Shown here piece by piece: positions 34,481 to 44,927 of a stretch of DNA of 64,000 nt (position 1 is the first letter of the stretch; the number at the start of each line of letters is the position of its first letter). The notes under the pieces were generated by a model. It was not told where the DNA came from. It saw only the letters and a program-made list of their open reading frames with translations, and searched no databases. A program made the translations under genes and the position numbers. This stretch comes from Actinosynnema pretiosum. GTDB taxonomy: Bacteria; Actinomycetota; Actinomycetes; Mycobacteriales; Pseudonocardiaceae. Where the stretch lies: assembly GCF_024171695.1 (NCBI RefSeq), contig NZ_JAMTCF010000005.1, positions 248,001 through 312,000 of the forward strand. Reading direction: 5' to 3'.

Positions 34481-35710
34481 TCAGGAAGGGCGGTTCGTCT
34501 CCGGGATCTCGATGTGCGTCTCCCGGCCCTTGGTCAGGTAGAACATGATGTAGCGGCGCAGCGCCTCGTCGATGGTCCAGGCGATCGGCGGCACCAGCGG
34601 CAGCGGCAGCAGGTTCTCCCGGAACGCCACCAGCTTCGGCCACGCGGACGCGAGCGTCGTCTCCCACAGCGGCTGCCGCGCGATGCCGTTCCAGTCGGCG
34701 ATCCGGTCGCCCACCAGGTACCGGGCTAGCGCGTCCACCAGCGGTCGGCCGACGCTGCCGGGGCTGGTCTGCTCGGCGAGCTGGCCCAGCAGCACGTCGG
34801 TCAGGTGCACGCCCTCGGCCGTCGGCCCGAGCACCGGGTCCAGGAGTTGTCGGGACTGCGCGTAAGCGGCGTCCCAGCTCGCGGGCAGGTACTCGTCGGG
34901 CACGCCCAGCAGGTGCGCGGTGACCTGCCAGACGTGCAGGTAGGCGGCCGACTCGGCGGCGGTGATCGGCACCCGCCACTCCAGCATCTTGCGCATCGCG
35001 TACGTGGGCAAGGTGTGCCAGGTGACCAGAACGTCGGCCTGGCTGATCGGAATCCTTTGCCCGCCACTGGTCTCTGCCCAGCCGGGCGACTGCGGCAGCA
35101 GGTGCCGCACGGCCGCGTGCACCAGCCGGGTCTTCACCGCCTCCACGACGATCGACCCGCTGGGCCGGTACGCGTCCAGGTCGCCGACCGCGAAGCCGAG
35201 CCGACTCGTCTTGGCCACGCGGTCCTCCATGTCCGCGCCGCCCTTGGAGTAGTACACGGCGCGCGCCTCGCGGGGGATCGCGGTGCTGAGCATCCCGCCG
35301 CCGACCCCGTTGAGCAGGTTCAGGTAGAAGCCCCTGGTGACGTTGAACCGCGCCGCCGCGTCCAGCCTGCCCTCATCCGCCCAGTCAGGTAATCGCCGCG
35401 CCCGCTCCACGAAGTCCCGCACGTCGGCGGGCAGATCGCCCGGCGTCGGCTGGTCGTTGCGGGTCCACGCCCGCAGGGCCTGGTTCACGCGCGGCACGTC
35501 GCCCCGCCGCACCACCGACGCGAGCAGCGCGTCGACCTCGTCGTCCCACACCCACTGCGGGTCGGTCCCGCTCCCCGCGCCCGCCACCGAGTCGCCCGGC
35601 GACCACGTCCACGCCGGTCTGGCCAGCGCGATCGGGGAGACGCCCAGCGCCCCCGCCGCGCCCAGCGCGCCACCCGCGATCAACAACCCCCGCCTGCTGG
35701 GTCCACCCAT
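34481..35710 (-). CDS. lcp1: latex-clearing-protein (Lcp)-like oxygenase, first paralogue
   Basis: A 409-residue Tat-exported MpaB/Lcp-family oxygenase: SRRGLLIAGGALGAAGALG at the N-terminus, then KTRLVHAAVRHLLPQSPGW, SQADVLVTWHTLP and YLHVWQVTAHLLGVPDEY. It begins the operon, divergent from the TetR gene across a palindromic operator (35763-35781). The ATG at 35708-35710 was chosen; the bases just upstream (CTCGACGAGGAGTTC) are repeated ahead of the second paralogue, so the duplication included the 5' leader and ribosome site. The C-termini of both end in the same IPE/DxNRPS sequence. Expected role: extracellular attack on polyisoprene or another unsaturated polymer. Confidence 0.87.
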   Translation of the reverse strand: MGGPSRRGLLIAGGALGAAGALGVSPIALARPAWTWSPGDSVAGAGSGTDPQWVWDDEVDALLASVVRRGDVPRVNQALRAWTRNDQPTPGDLPADVRDFVERARRLPDWADEGRLDAAARFNVTRGFYLNLLNGVGGGMLSTAIPREARAVYYSKGGADMEDRVAKTSRLGFAVGDLDAYRPSGSIVVEAVKTRLVHAAVRHLLPQSPGWAETSGGQRIPISQADVLVTWHTLPTYAMRKMLEWRVPITAAESAAYLHVWQVTAHLLGVPDEYLPASWDAAYAQSRQLLDPVLGPTAEGVHLTDVLLGQLAEQTSPGSVGRPLVDALARYLVGDRIADWNGIARQPLWETTLASAWPKLVAFRENLLPLPLVPPIAWTIDEALRRYIMFYLTKGRETHIEIPETNRPS

Positions 35711-35762
35711 CGCCGCGAACTCCTCGTCGAGTCCCGAAACCGCACCCGCCTGATACGCTGAA

Positions 35763-35781
35763 ACACGATTTGTATCCGTGT
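35763..35781. promoter_or_regulatory. palindromic operator in the lcp-tetR divergent region
   Basis: ACACG (35763-35767) and CGTGT (35777-35781) flank a 9-base centre, and GATAC/GTATC arms add outer symmetry (35752-35784). The size suits a TetR dimer. It lies between the divergent lcp-like operon and the TetR gene, in the only AT-rich part of the gap. Confidence 0.55.
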
Positions 35782-35873
35782 ATCTCACAGGGAAGCACGC
35801 TCCGGTGGCGAGCACCAGACCCCAACGCCGGAACGCGGCTCCTGAATCGTGCCGATGGACAGCGGAGGCGCCC

Positions 35874-36563
35874 GTGGAACCCGTACTGTCCGCAGCCATG
35901 GGCCCCGACGAACCCCGCTCGCTGCTGGAGGTCGCCTTCACCGCCGCCGCCACCGGGGCCGAACCGGCGGAGCCGGAGGACGACGAGATCACCACCCGGC
36001 TGCTCGACGCCGCCCACGACCAGTTCTGCCGGATGGGCGTCAAGCGCTCCACCATGGCGGACGTGGCGAAGCTGGCCGGGCTGTCCCGGATCACCCTCTA
36101 CCGCCGCTTCGCCACCAAGGACGCGCTCTTCGAGCAGGTGGTGCGGCGGGAGTTCCGACGCTACTTCGACCGGTTCACCGCCGACGTGAGCAAGGCCGAG
36201 ACCGTGCAGGACCGGGTGGTGGAGGGCTTCGCCAGCTCCCTGCGCGCCATCCGCGACAACCCGCTCATCGGCGGCCTGATGTCCACCGAGCCGGACGCGG
36301 TCCTGCCGTCCATGCTCTTCGACGGCGGGCGCACCCTGGCCGTGGTGCGGCGGTTCGTCGCCGGGCAGCTGCGCGTCGAGCAGCACGCGGGCACGGTCGA
36401 CGCCGAGGTCGACGCCGACCTGGTCGCGGAGATGATGGTGCGCACCTGCGCGTCGTTCCTGGCGATCCCCAGCTTCGTGGTGGACCTGGACGACGAGGCG
36501 CAGGTGCGCGCGGTGGCCCGGCGGTTCCTGGTGCCGATGCTCGAACCCCCGCGCGCGCCCTGA
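35874..36563 (+). CDS. TetR-family regulator divergent from the lcp-like operon
   Basis: A 229-residue regulator. The helix-turn-helix is MADVAKLAGLSRITLYRRFATKDALFEQVV at about residues 60-90, after a charged N-terminal tail; the C-terminal part is a typical all-helical ligand domain with a hydrophobic stretch ASFLAIPSFVV. The GTG at 35874 has GGAGG 6 bases upstream, favouring it over starts at 35778 inside the operator. Lcp genes in other actinomycetes are controlled by TetR repressors, so repression of the neighbouring operon and of itself through 35763-35781 is the likely role (inference). Confidence 0.85.
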   Translation: MEPVLSAAMGPDEPRSLLEVAFTAAATGAEPAEPEDDEITTRLLDAAHDQFCRMGVKRSTMADVAKLAGLSRITLYRRFATKDALFEQVVRREFRRYFDRFTADVSKAETVQDRVVEGFASSLRAIRDNPLIGGLMSTEPDAVLPSMLFDGGRTLAVVRRFVAGQLRVEQHAGTVDAEVDADLVAEMMVRTCASFLAIPSFVVDLDDEAQVRAVARRFLVPMLEPPRAP

Positions 36564-36581
36564 GCCCCGTCGCGCCGCCCG

Positions 36582-38747
36582 CTACTCGTACCGCTCGCCG
36601 CGCTCCGCCCTGGCCACCACCGACTCCGGCGGGCTGAACCGCTCGCCGTACGCCGCCGCCAGCTCCCGCGCCCGCGCCACGAACCCGGTCAGCCCGCCGG
36701 GGTAGCCGTTGGCGTACTGGAGCACCCCGCCGGTCCACGCCGGGAACCCGATGCCCAGCACCGACCCGACGTTCGCGTCCGGCACCGACCGCAGCACGCC
36801 CTCGTCCAGGCACCGGATGGTGTCCAGCGCCTCGGCGAACAGCATCCGCTCCTGCACGTCCAGGAACGGGATCTCCACGCCCTCGCGGGTGAAGTGCTCC
36901 CGGAGCCCCGGCCACAGCCCGACCCGCTTGCCGTCCGCGTACTCGTAGAACCCGGCCCCGCTCGACCGCCCGCCGCGCCCGAACTCGTCGATCATCCGGT
37001 CCACCACGGCCTCCGCGCCGTGCGCGACCCACTCGCCACCGGCCGCCAGCGTCGCCGCCTTCGTCTCCTGCCGGATCTTGCGCGGCAGGGTCAGGGTCAG
37101 CTCGTCCATCAACCGCAGCGGCGGGGCCGGGTACCCGGCCTGCGACCCGGCCTGCTCGACGGTCACCGGGTCGACGCCCTCGCCGACCATCGCCACGGCC
37201 TCGTCCACGAACCGCCCGATGACCCGGCTGGTGAAGAACCCCCGGCTGTCGTTGACCACGATCGGCGTCTTGCCGATCTGCCTGGCGATGTCCACCGCCT
37301 TGGCCACGGTGTGCTCGCTCGTCCGCTCGCCGACCACGATCTCCAGCAGCGGCATCTTGTCCACCGGCGAGAAGAAGTGCAGCCCGATGAAGTCCTCCTG
37401 CCGGGTCACCCCCTCGGCCAGACCGGTGATCGGCAGCGTGGAGGTGTTGGACCCGAGCACCGCGTCCGCCGCGACCACGCTCTCGACCTCGGCGAACACC
37501 TTGTGCTTGAGGCCCTGGTCCTCGAACACCGCCTCGATCACCAGGTCGCACCCGGCCAGGTCCGCCACGTCGGCGGTCGGGGTGATCCGCGCCAGCAGCT
37601 CGTCCCCGCGCTCCCTGCTGGTCTTCCCGCGCGCCACGGCCTTGTCCACCAGCTTCGCGGAGTACCCCTTGCCGCGCTCGGCCGCTTCCGCCGTGACGTC
37701 CTTGAGCACGACCTCCAGCCCGCCCCGCGCGCACGAGTAGGCGATGCCCGCGCCCATCATGCCCGCGCCCAGCACCGCGACCTTGCGCGCGGCGTGCGCC
37801 GGGAAGCCCTGCGGCCGGTTGCCGCCGGAGTTGACGTGCTGCGTGTCGTAGAAGAACGCCCGCATCATGTTCTTCGAGACCTGGCCGATCATCAGCTCGA
37901 CCAGGTAAGCGGTTTCCACCCGCTGCCCGGACTCGAAGTCCAGCTGCGCGCTCTCCACCGCCGCCGCCAGGATGTTGCGCGGCGCGGGCAGGGGAGCGCC
38001 CTTGACCTGCTTGCGCAGGTTCGCCGCGAACGCGGGCAGCAGCGCCGCGACCTTCGGGCTCGACGGCGCCCCGCCGGGCATCCGGTAGCCGTCGGCGTCC
38101 CACGGCTGCACCGCGTCCGGGTTGGCCAGCACCCACGCGCGCGCCTTGGCCAGCAGCTCCTCGCGGCTGGACGCCAGCTCGTCCACCAGGCCCAGCTCCA
38201 GTGCCTGCGCGGGCTTGTACCGCTGGCCCTGCAGCAGCACCTGCGTGAGCGCCTTCTGCAACCCCAGCAGCCGCACCGTCCGGCTGACCCCGCCGCACCC
38301 CGGCAGCAGCCCCAGCGTCACCTCCGGCAGCCCGATGCGGCTGTCCGGGACGTCGAGCGCGATCCGGTGGTGGCAGGCCAGCGCGATCTCCAGGCCGCCG
38401 CCCAGCGCCGACCCGTTCACCGCCGCCACCACCGGCCTGCCCAGCGTCTCCAGCATCCGCAGCTGCGCCTTGAGCACCGCGCACACCTCGGTGAGCGCCT
38501 CGGCGTCCTCGGGCTCGGCCCTGCTCATGAACCCGACGTCACCGCCCGCGAAGAAGCTCTTCTTCGCCGAGGTCAGCACCACGCCGGTGATGCTGTCGCG
38601 CTCGGCCTCCAGCCGCGTGACGACGGCCTCCATCGACGTCCGGTAGGCCGGGTTCATCGTGTTGACCGGGTGGTCGGGGTCGTCCATCGTCAGCACGACG
38701 ACGCCGTCCTCGCCCCGCTCCCAACCGATCATGTCCTGCTCCCGCAT
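36582..38747 (-). CDS. fadB: FadB/FadJ-type multifunctional beta-oxidation enzyme
   Basis: A 721-residue fusion of enoyl-CoA hydratase and 3-hydroxyacyl-CoA dehydrogenase. The hydratase half has [19 protein letters not shown] and the Glu in [14 protein letters not shown]. The dehydrogenase half has [20 protein letters not shown] (NAD fold), the catalytic His in [17 protein letters not shown] and GFFTSRV. It hydrates trans-2-enoyl-CoA and oxidises the 3-hydroxy product. The ATG at 38745-38747 has AGGAGC upstream. The thiolase gene lies 44 bases upstream on the same strand, giving a classical fadBA pair. Confidence 0.93.
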   Translation of the reverse strand: MREQDMIGWERGEDGVVVLTMDDPDHPVNTMNPAYRTSMEAVVTRLEAERDSITGVVLTSAKKSFFAGGDVGFMSRAEPEDAEALTEVCAVLKAQLRMLETLGRPVVAAVNGSALGGGLEIALACHHRIALDVPDSRIGLPEVTLGLLPGCGGVSRTVRLLGLQKALTQVLLQGQRYKPAQALELGLVDELASSREELLAKARAWVLANPDAVQPWDADGYRMPGGAPSSPKVAALLPAFAANLRKQVKGAPLPAPRNILAAAVESAQLDFESGQRVETAYLVELMIGQVSKNMMRAFFYDTQHVNSGGNRPQGFPAHAARKVAVLGAGMMGAGIAYSCARGGLEVVLKDVTAEAAERGKGYSAKLVDKAVARGKTSRERGDELLARITPTADVADLAGCDLVIEAVFEDQGLKHKVFAEVESVVAADAVLGSNTSTLPITGLAEGVTRQEDFIGLHFFSPVDKMPLLEIVVGERTSEHTVAKAVDIARQIGKTPIVVNDSRGFFTSRVIGRFVDEAVAMVGEGVDPVTVEQAGSQAGYPAPPLRLMDELTLTLPRKIRQETKAATLAAGGEWVAHGAEAVVDRMIDEFGRGGRSSGAGFYEYADGKRVGLWPGLREHFTREGVEIPFLDVQERMLFAEALDTIRCLDEGVLRSVPDANVGSVLGIGFPAWTGGVLQYANGYPGGLTGFVARARELAAAYGERFSPPESVVARAERGERYE

Positions 38748-38791
38748 CGGTGCTCCTTCCCGGCTCGCGGGGTCCTGGGGGTGCGGCGCGC

Positions 38792-40000
38792 TCACACGCG
38801 CTCGATCACGGTGGCGATGCCGATGCCGCCACCCGCGCACAGGGTCACCACGGCCCGCCGCGCGTCGCGCCGCTCCAGCTCGTCCACGACGGTGCCCACG
38901 AGCATCGCCCCGGTCGCGCCCAGCGGGTGGCCCATGGCGATCGCGCCGCCGTTGACGTTGACCTTGTCCCACGGCAGGTCCAGGTCCTTGACGTAGCGCA
39001 GCACCACCGCCGCGAACGCCTCGTTGATCTCGAACAGGTCGATGTCGTCCACGGTCAGGCCCGCCAGCGCCAAGGCCTTCCGCGTCGCGGGCGCCGGACC
39101 GGTCAGCATGATCGTCGGGTCGGCCCCGCTCACGGCGGCGGCCACCACGCGGGCGCGCGGGGTCAGCCCCAGCTCGCGCCCGGCCCGCTCGGAGCCGACC
39201 AGCACCAGCGCCGCGCCGTCCACCACTCCGGAGGAGTTGCCCGGCGTGTGCACGTGCTCGATCCGCTCGACCCGGTGGTACTTCTGCAGCGCCACCGCGT
39301 CGAACCCGCCCGCCTCGCCGATCGCGGCGAACGAGGGCTTGAGCCCGGCCAGCGCCTCCGGCGTCGTGGACGGCCGGGGGTGCTCGTCCTCGGCCAGCAC
39401 GGTGACCCCGTTGCGGTCCTTGACCGGCGCCACGGACTTGGTGAAGTGCCCGCCGCTCCACGCCGCCGCCGCGAGCCGCTGCGAGCGCAGCGCGTACTCG
39501 TCGACGTCGGCGCGCGAGAAGCCCTCGATGGTGGCGATCAGGTCGGCGCTCACGCCCTGCGGCACGAACGGGATGTCGTAGGCGGTCTCCGGGTCGGTGG
39601 CCATCGGCCCGCCGTCGGAGCCCATCGGCACCCGCGACATCGACTCCACGCCACCGGCCAGCACCAGCTGCTCCCAGCCGCCCCTGACCTTCTGCGCGGC
39701 CAGGTTCACCGCCTCCAACCCCGAGGCGCAGTACCGGTTCAGCTGGAACCCGGCGACCTCGTCGGGCAGCCCGGCCACCAGCGCGGCGGTCTTGCCCAGG
39801 TTCATGCCCTGGTCGCCGACCGGGGTGACCACGCCGAGCACGACGTCGTCGATCCGGGCGGGATCGAGGCCGGGGTGCCTGGCGCCGACCTCCCGGATCA
39901 GCCCGGCCACCAGCGACACCGGTTTGACGTGGTGCAGCGCGCCACCGCGACCCTTGCCCCTCGGGGTGCGGATCGCGTCGTAGATGAATGCCTCGCTCAC
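38792..40000 (-). CDS. fadA: acetyl-CoA C-acyltransferase (thiolase)
   Basis: A 402-residue degradative thiolase. Catalytic residues are in place: the nucleophilic Cys in [12 protein letters not shown], His in [12 protein letters not shown], and the second Cys in [18 protein letters not shown] is also conserved. It cleaves 3-ketoacyl-CoA to acetyl-CoA (or propionyl-CoA) and a shortened acyl-CoA. GTG start at 39998-40000. It is co-transcribed with fadB and divergent from the acyl-CoA ligase, with two operator boxes in between. Confidence 0.93.
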   Translation of the reverse strand: MSEAFIYDAIRTPRGKGRGGALHHVKPVSLVAGLIREVGARHPGLDPARIDDVVLGVVTPVGDQGMNLGKTAALVAGLPDEVAGFQLNRYCASGLEAVNLAAQKVRGGWEQLVLAGGVESMSRVPMGSDGGPMATDPETAYDIPFVPQGVSADLIATIEGFSRADVDEYALRSQRLAAAAWSGGHFTKSVAPVKDRNGVTVLAEDEHPRPSTTPEALAGLKPSFAAIGEAGGFDAVALQKYHRVERIEHVHTPGNSSGVVDGAALVLVGSERAGRELGLTPRARVVAAAVSGADPTIMLTGPAPATRKALALAGLTVDDIDLFEINEAFAAVVLRYVKDLDLPWDKVNVNGGAIAMGHPLGATGAMLVGTVVDELERRDARRAVVTLCAGGGIGIATVIERV

Positions 40001-40060
40001 TGTGCTCGCACTCCCTCCCCGCCGGCGACAGCGCATCCCCGGCCCCCCGATACTGGCAGT

Positions 40061-40079
40061 TGTTGACGAAGTGTCAATA
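40061..40079. promoter_or_regulatory. operator box 1 (TTGAC-N5-GTCAA)
   Basis: TGTTGACGAAGTGTCAATA, a 5-5-5 inverted repeat in the fadA / acyl-CoA ligase divergent gap. It matches box 2 in both arms. Confidence 0.6.
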
Positions 40080-40161
40080 GCGCGGCCGGGGGAGCAAACC
40101 GCTGGCTGATAGAGCTTTCCGGTGTCTTTATCGATGCCACTGCGGACATCCGGTGGATGCT

Positions 40162-40180
40162 TGTTGACACCTTGGCAACA
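40162..40180. promoter_or_regulatory. operator box 2 (TTGAC-N5-GGCAA) within a longer palindrome
   Basis: TGTTGACACCTTGGCAACA, the second copy of the box. It lies inside a perfect 8-bp palindrome, GCTTGTTG-N9-CAACAAGC (40159-40183). A TetR-type regulator, probably that at 42089-42718, is the likely binder. Confidence 0.6.
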
Positions 40181-40243
40181 AGCGATGCAGGGTGGTGGCG
40201 CTCCGGGAAGCCCGCACGGGACCACGATGGAGGGGAACCTGAC

Positions 40244-42049
40244 GTGACGACCACAGCAGAGCTGCTGCACGAGTCCGCGCGGGAGGCGACGATCACCCGG
40301 CTGCTCCGGCGCGACGCCGAGCTGTTCCCCGACCACCCCGCGCTCACCTCCGGCGGGACCACCCTGACCTGGTCGCGGCTGCGCGCCGAGGTCGCCACCC
40401 TCACCAGGGGACTGGCCGCGCTGGGGATCCGCCGGGGCGACCGGGTGCTCATCGCCATGTCCAAGCGCCCCGAGCACTGGACCACCGACCTGGCCGCCGT
40501 CCACCTCGGCGCGGTGCCGTGCAGCACCTACGACACCCTCAGCACCGAGCAGATCGGCCACATCGCCAGGCACAGCAGGGCTACCACCATCGTCCTGGAG
40601 GGCGCCGAGCAGCTCGCCCGCTGGCGGCCGGTGCTCGACGACCTGCCGAACCTGCGCACCGTCGTCGTGCTCGACCCGGCCGCCCTGCCGTCCGGCGACC
40701 CGCGCTTCGTCGGCTACGCCGAGCTGCGCGGCGAGCCCACCACCCCCGACGCCGCGTTCGAGGCGCTCACCGACGCGGTCGGCCCCACCTGGCCGCTCAC
40801 CCTGGTCTACACCTCCGGCACCACCGGCGACCCCAAGGGCGTCGTGCTCTCGCACCGCAACGCGGTCTACGAGTCGTTGGCGCAGGAGCACCTGGTCCCC
40901 GGCCCCGAGCACCCCAGGACGGTGGCCTACCTGCCCATGGCGCACATCGCCGAGCGCGTCCTCGGCGTCTACCTGCCGATCTGCAACGCCGGGCACGTCA
41001 CCACCTGCCCGGACCCCAAGCAGCTCCTGCCCACCCTGCTCGCCGTCCGCCCGCACGGGATCTTCGGCGTCCCCAGGGTGTGGGAGAAGCTGGTCACCGG
41101 CCTGCGCGCCAAGCTCTCCGCGCTGCCGCCCGAGCACGCCGCCCCCGTCGAGGCCGCCCGCCGCACCGCCTTCGAGGCGCACCGGCTGCGCGCCGATGGC
41201 GCCGGGATCCCCGAGGACCTGGCCGAGCGCGCCCGAGCCCTGGACGCCGCCGTGCTGCGCCCGATCCGCGCCGCGATCGGCCTGGACGAGTGCGTGCGCG
41301 CCTACAGCGGCGCCGCCCCGATCCCGGTGCCGGTGCTGGAGTTCCTGGCGGGACTCGGACTCCCGGTGCTGGAGGTGTGGGGCCTGTCCGAGACCACCGG
41401 CGCCGCCACCGTCAGCACCCCGGACCTGTTCGCCACCGGCGCGGTCGGCGCGCCCATGCCGGGCGTGGAGGTCGCCGTGGCCGAGGACGGGGAGCTGCTC
41501 GTGCGCGGACCCGTCGTCTGCGAGGGCTACCTGCGCGCGGACGGCGGCATCGACCCGGTGGTCGACGGCGACGGCTGGCTGCGCACCGGCGACGTCGGCG
41601 CGGTGGACGGGCGCGGCCTCGTCACGATCACCGACCGCAAGAAGGAGCTGATCATCACCGACGGCGGCAAGAACATCGCGCCCACCAAGGTCGAGGCGCT
41701 GCTGCGCGCCCACCCGCTGGTCGGCCAGGCCGTGGTGATCGGCGACCGCCGCCCGTACCTGACCGCGCTGCTGGTCCTGGACGAGGACGCCGCCCCCGCC
41801 TGGGCCGCCGCGCACGGCATCACCGCCGGTTTACCCGAGCTGGCCGAGCACCCCGAGGTGCTCGCCGCGCTCGACCACGCCGTCGCGGAGGCCAACGCGC
41901 CGCTGTCGCGCGCCGAGCAGGTCAAGGCGCACCGCGTGCTGCCCGGCCCGTGGACCGCCGAGTCCGGCGAGCTGACCCCCAAGCTCAGCCTGCGCCGCAA
42001 GGCCGTCGCCGAGCTGCACGCGGCGACCATCGACTCGATGTACACATAG
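40244..42049 (+). CDS. AMP-forming long-chain acyl-CoA synthetase
   Basis: A 601-residue ANL-superfamily adenylate-forming enzyme. Key motifs: P-loop [25 protein letters not shown], and GWLRTGDVG with [17 protein letters not shown] including the C-terminal hinge and catalytic Lys region. It activates a carboxylic acid with ATP and joins it to CoA, which feeds beta-oxidation. The GTG at 40244 has GGAGGGG upstream; upstream starts would cover the operator. It is divergent from fadAB and heads a four-gene set with TetR, acyl-CoA dehydrogenase and the nitronate monooxygenase-like gene. Confidence 0.92.
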   Translation: MTTTAELLHESAREATITRLLRRDAELFPDHPALTSGGTTLTWSRLRAEVATLTRGLAALGIRRGDRVLIAMSKRPEHWTTDLAAVHLGAVPCSTYDTLSTEQIGHIARHSRATTIVLEGAEQLARWRPVLDDLPNLRTVVVLDPAALPSGDPRFVGYAELRGEPTTPDAAFEALTDAVGPTWPLTLVYTSGTTGDPKGVVLSHRNAVYESLAQEHLVPGPEHPRTVAYLPMAHIAERVLGVYLPICNAGHVTTCPDPKQLLPTLLAVRPHGIFGVPRVWEKLVTGLRAKLSALPPEHAAPVEAARRTAFEAHRLRADGAGIPEDLAERARALDAAVLRPIRAAIGLDECVRAYSGAAPIPVPVLEFLAGLGLPVLEVWGLSETTGAATVSTPDLFATGAVGAPMPGVEVAVAEDGELLVRGPVVCEGYLRADGGIDPVVDGDGWLRTGDVGAVDGRGLVTITDRKKELIITDGGKNIAPTKVEALLRAHPLVGQAVVIGDRRPYLTALLVLDEDAAPAWAAAHGITAGLPELAEHPEVLAALDHAVAEANAPLSRAEQVKAHRVLPGPWTAESGELTPKLSLRRKAVAELHAATIDSMYT

Positions 42050-42088
42050 CACCGGCAGTGGTGGCTGGACCTTTTCACGGAAGAGCGG

Positions 42089-42718
42089 GTGGTCGGCATG
42101 GCCGGGCAGCACCAGGCGCAGCGGCGCCGGATGGAACCGGACGCCAGGCGGGCGCAGCTCCTCGCCGCCGCGCGCAAGCTCTTCGGCGCGCGCGGCTACG
42201 CGGGCGCGTCGACGGCGGACATCGCCGCCGAGGCGGGGGTGGCCCGCGCCCTGATCAACCACTACTTCACCGGCAAGCGCGGCCTGTACCTGGAGGTGGT
42301 GCGCCAGATGATGGTCATCCCCGCCTCCGTCTCCGAGCGCCTGCCGCGCACCACCCCCGAGGAGCGGGTGTCGATCTGCGTCGACCGGTGGCTGGAGGTC
42401 GTCGAGCGCAACCGGGAGATGTGGCTGTCCGCCATCAACCTGGAGGCCATCGGCGGCGACCCGGAGATCGACCGGATCATGCTGGAGGCGGACGAGATCG
42501 CCACCGACCGGGTGCTGGAAGCCGCGCTGATGACGGACGTGGTGGACGGCCGGGAGAAGCTGCGCGCGCTGGTGCGCGCGCACGGCGCGATGCTCAAGGC
42601 CGCCTCCAGGGAGTGGCTGGTGCGCGGCGCCCTCAGCCGCGCCGACCTGCACGTGCTGCTGACCAGGACCGTCCTGCACCTGGTGGACGAGGTCTTCCCG
42701 GCAGTCCGGGACGAGTAG
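42089..42718 (+). CDS. TetR-family regulator of the beta-oxidation genes
   Basis: A 209-residue TetR-type repressor. The helix-turn-helix ASTADIAAEAGVARALINHYFTGKRGLYLEVV is at about residues 40-70. The C-terminal domain is helical and probably binds an acyl-CoA-like ligand (inferred from neighbours). Starts at GTG 42089 (GGAAGAG upstream) or ATG 42098 are both possible. It lies 39 bases after the ligase gene and 33 before the dehydrogenase, so it is inside the regulon it probably controls through the boxes at 40061 and 40162. Confidence 0.88.
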   Translation: MVGMAGQHQAQRRRMEPDARRAQLLAAARKLFGARGYAGASTADIAAEAGVARALINHYFTGKRGLYLEVVRQMMVIPASVSERLPRTTPEERVSICVDRWLEVVERNREMWLSAINLEAIGGDPEIDRIMLEADEIATDRVLEAALMTDVVDGREKLRALVRAHGAMLKAASREWLVRGALSRADLHVLLTRTVLHLVDEVFPAVRDE

Positions 42719-42751
42719 CAGGAAACCCCGTTGCGAACAGGAGTGCACGCC

Positions 42752-43894
42752 ATGCCCCGAGCACTGACCGACGAGCGCCGCGACCTGGTCGCCGCGGTCG
42801 CGGACTTCTGCCGCCGCGAGTGCGGGACCAAGGAGCAGCGGGACAAGCTGACCGAGAACGGCAGGGAACCGCACAACCAGCGGCTGTACGAGAAGATGGC
42901 CGACCTCGGCTGGCTCGGCATCGCCATCCCCGAGGAGCACGGCGGCGCCGGGCTGGGCATGGTGGACCTGTGCCTGTTCCTGGAGGAGAGCTCCTACGGG
43001 CTCGCCCCCATCAGCGGCTTCGGCACCACCATCATCACCGCCGCCGCGTACGAGAAGTTCGGCACCGAGGAGCAGAAGCGCGCCGTCCTCGGCGGCGTGG
43101 TGCGCGGCCGGGTCGAGGCGGTGTCGATGTCCGAGCCGGGCGCCGGGTCCGACGTCGGCGCGCTGACCTGCCGGGCCGACGAGGTCGACGGCGGGTACGT
43201 CATCAACGGCCAGAAGACCTGGTGCTCCAACGCCCACTTCGCCGACCACGTCCTGCTGATCGCCAGGACGTCCAGGGACGAGGGCAAGCACGGCGGCCTG
43301 ACCCAGTTCATGGTGCCCGCCGACGCCGAGGGCCTGCGGATCAGCGGCATCGAGACCATGGGCGGGCGCGAGGTCAACGACCTGTACTTCACCGACTGCT
43401 TCCTGCCCGACTCGGCCGTCGTCGGCGTGCCGGGGCAGGGCTGGGCGCAGCTGATGGCCGGGCTGAACCTGGAGCGGATGATCCTGGCCGCCCTCATGCT
43501 CGGCGTGGCCAGGCGGGCGTTCGACGACACCCTCGCCTACGTGCGCCAGCGCGAGCAGTTCGGCAGGCCGATCGGCTCGTTCCAGGCCCTCAAGCACCGC
43601 ATCGCGGACATGGCCGTGGAGCTGGAGTGCGCGCGGCTGCTGCTCGACGACGTCGCCGCCACCATCGACGCCAACCCCGGCAAGGTGTTCGCCCGCGAGG
43701 CGTCCATGGCCAAGCTCAAGTGCACCGAGCTGGCCAAGCACTTCGCGCTGGAGGGGATGCAGATGCTCGGCGGCTACGGCTACGCCACCGAGTACGGCAT
43801 GGAGTCGCTGCTGCGGTCCGCCGTCGTGTCCACTGTGTACGGTGGGACGAGCGAGATCCAGCGGGACATCATCGGCAAGACCTACGGGCTGTAG
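42752..43894 (+). CDS. acyl-CoA dehydrogenase
   Basis: A 380-residue FAD-dependent acyl-CoA dehydrogenase. Conserved segments: SMSEPGAGSDVGAL and GQKTWCSNA (FAD/substrate), RREQFGRPIGSFQALKHRIADM, QMLGGYGY and the C-terminal VYGGTSEIQRDIIG, where the Glu is the catalytic base position of the family. It oxidises acyl-CoA to trans-2-enoyl-CoA and passes electrons to ETF. The ATG at 42752 has AGGAG at a good distance. Twelve bases separate it from the next gene. Confidence 0.92.
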   Translation: MPRALTDERRDLVAAVADFCRRECGTKEQRDKLTENGREPHNQRLYEKMADLGWLGIAIPEEHGGAGLGMVDLCLFLEESSYGLAPISGFGTTIITAAAYEKFGTEEQKRAVLGGVVRGRVEAVSMSEPGAGSDVGALTCRADEVDGGYVINGQKTWCSNAHFADHVLLIARTSRDEGKHGGLTQFMVPADAEGLRISGIETMGGREVNDLYFTDCFLPDSAVVGVPGQGWAQLMAGLNLERMILAALMLGVARRAFDDTLAYVRQREQFGRPIGSFQALKHRIADMAVELECARLLLDDVAATIDANPGKVFAREASMAKLKCTELAKHFALEGMQMLGGYGYATEYGMESLLRSAVVSTVYGGTSEIQRDIIGKTYGL

Positions 43895-44884
<990 letters not shown>

Positions 44885-44892
44885 CCGGGACC

Positions 44893-44920
44893 GGTCCGGC
44901 GCGTGGCGGCGCGCCGGACC
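44893..44920. terminator. bidirectional terminator hairpin
   Basis: GGTCCGGCGCG (44893-44903) pairs perfectly with 44910-44920 around a 6-base loop, between convergent genes. Confidence 0.8.
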
Positions 44921-44927
44921 GCCGGTG

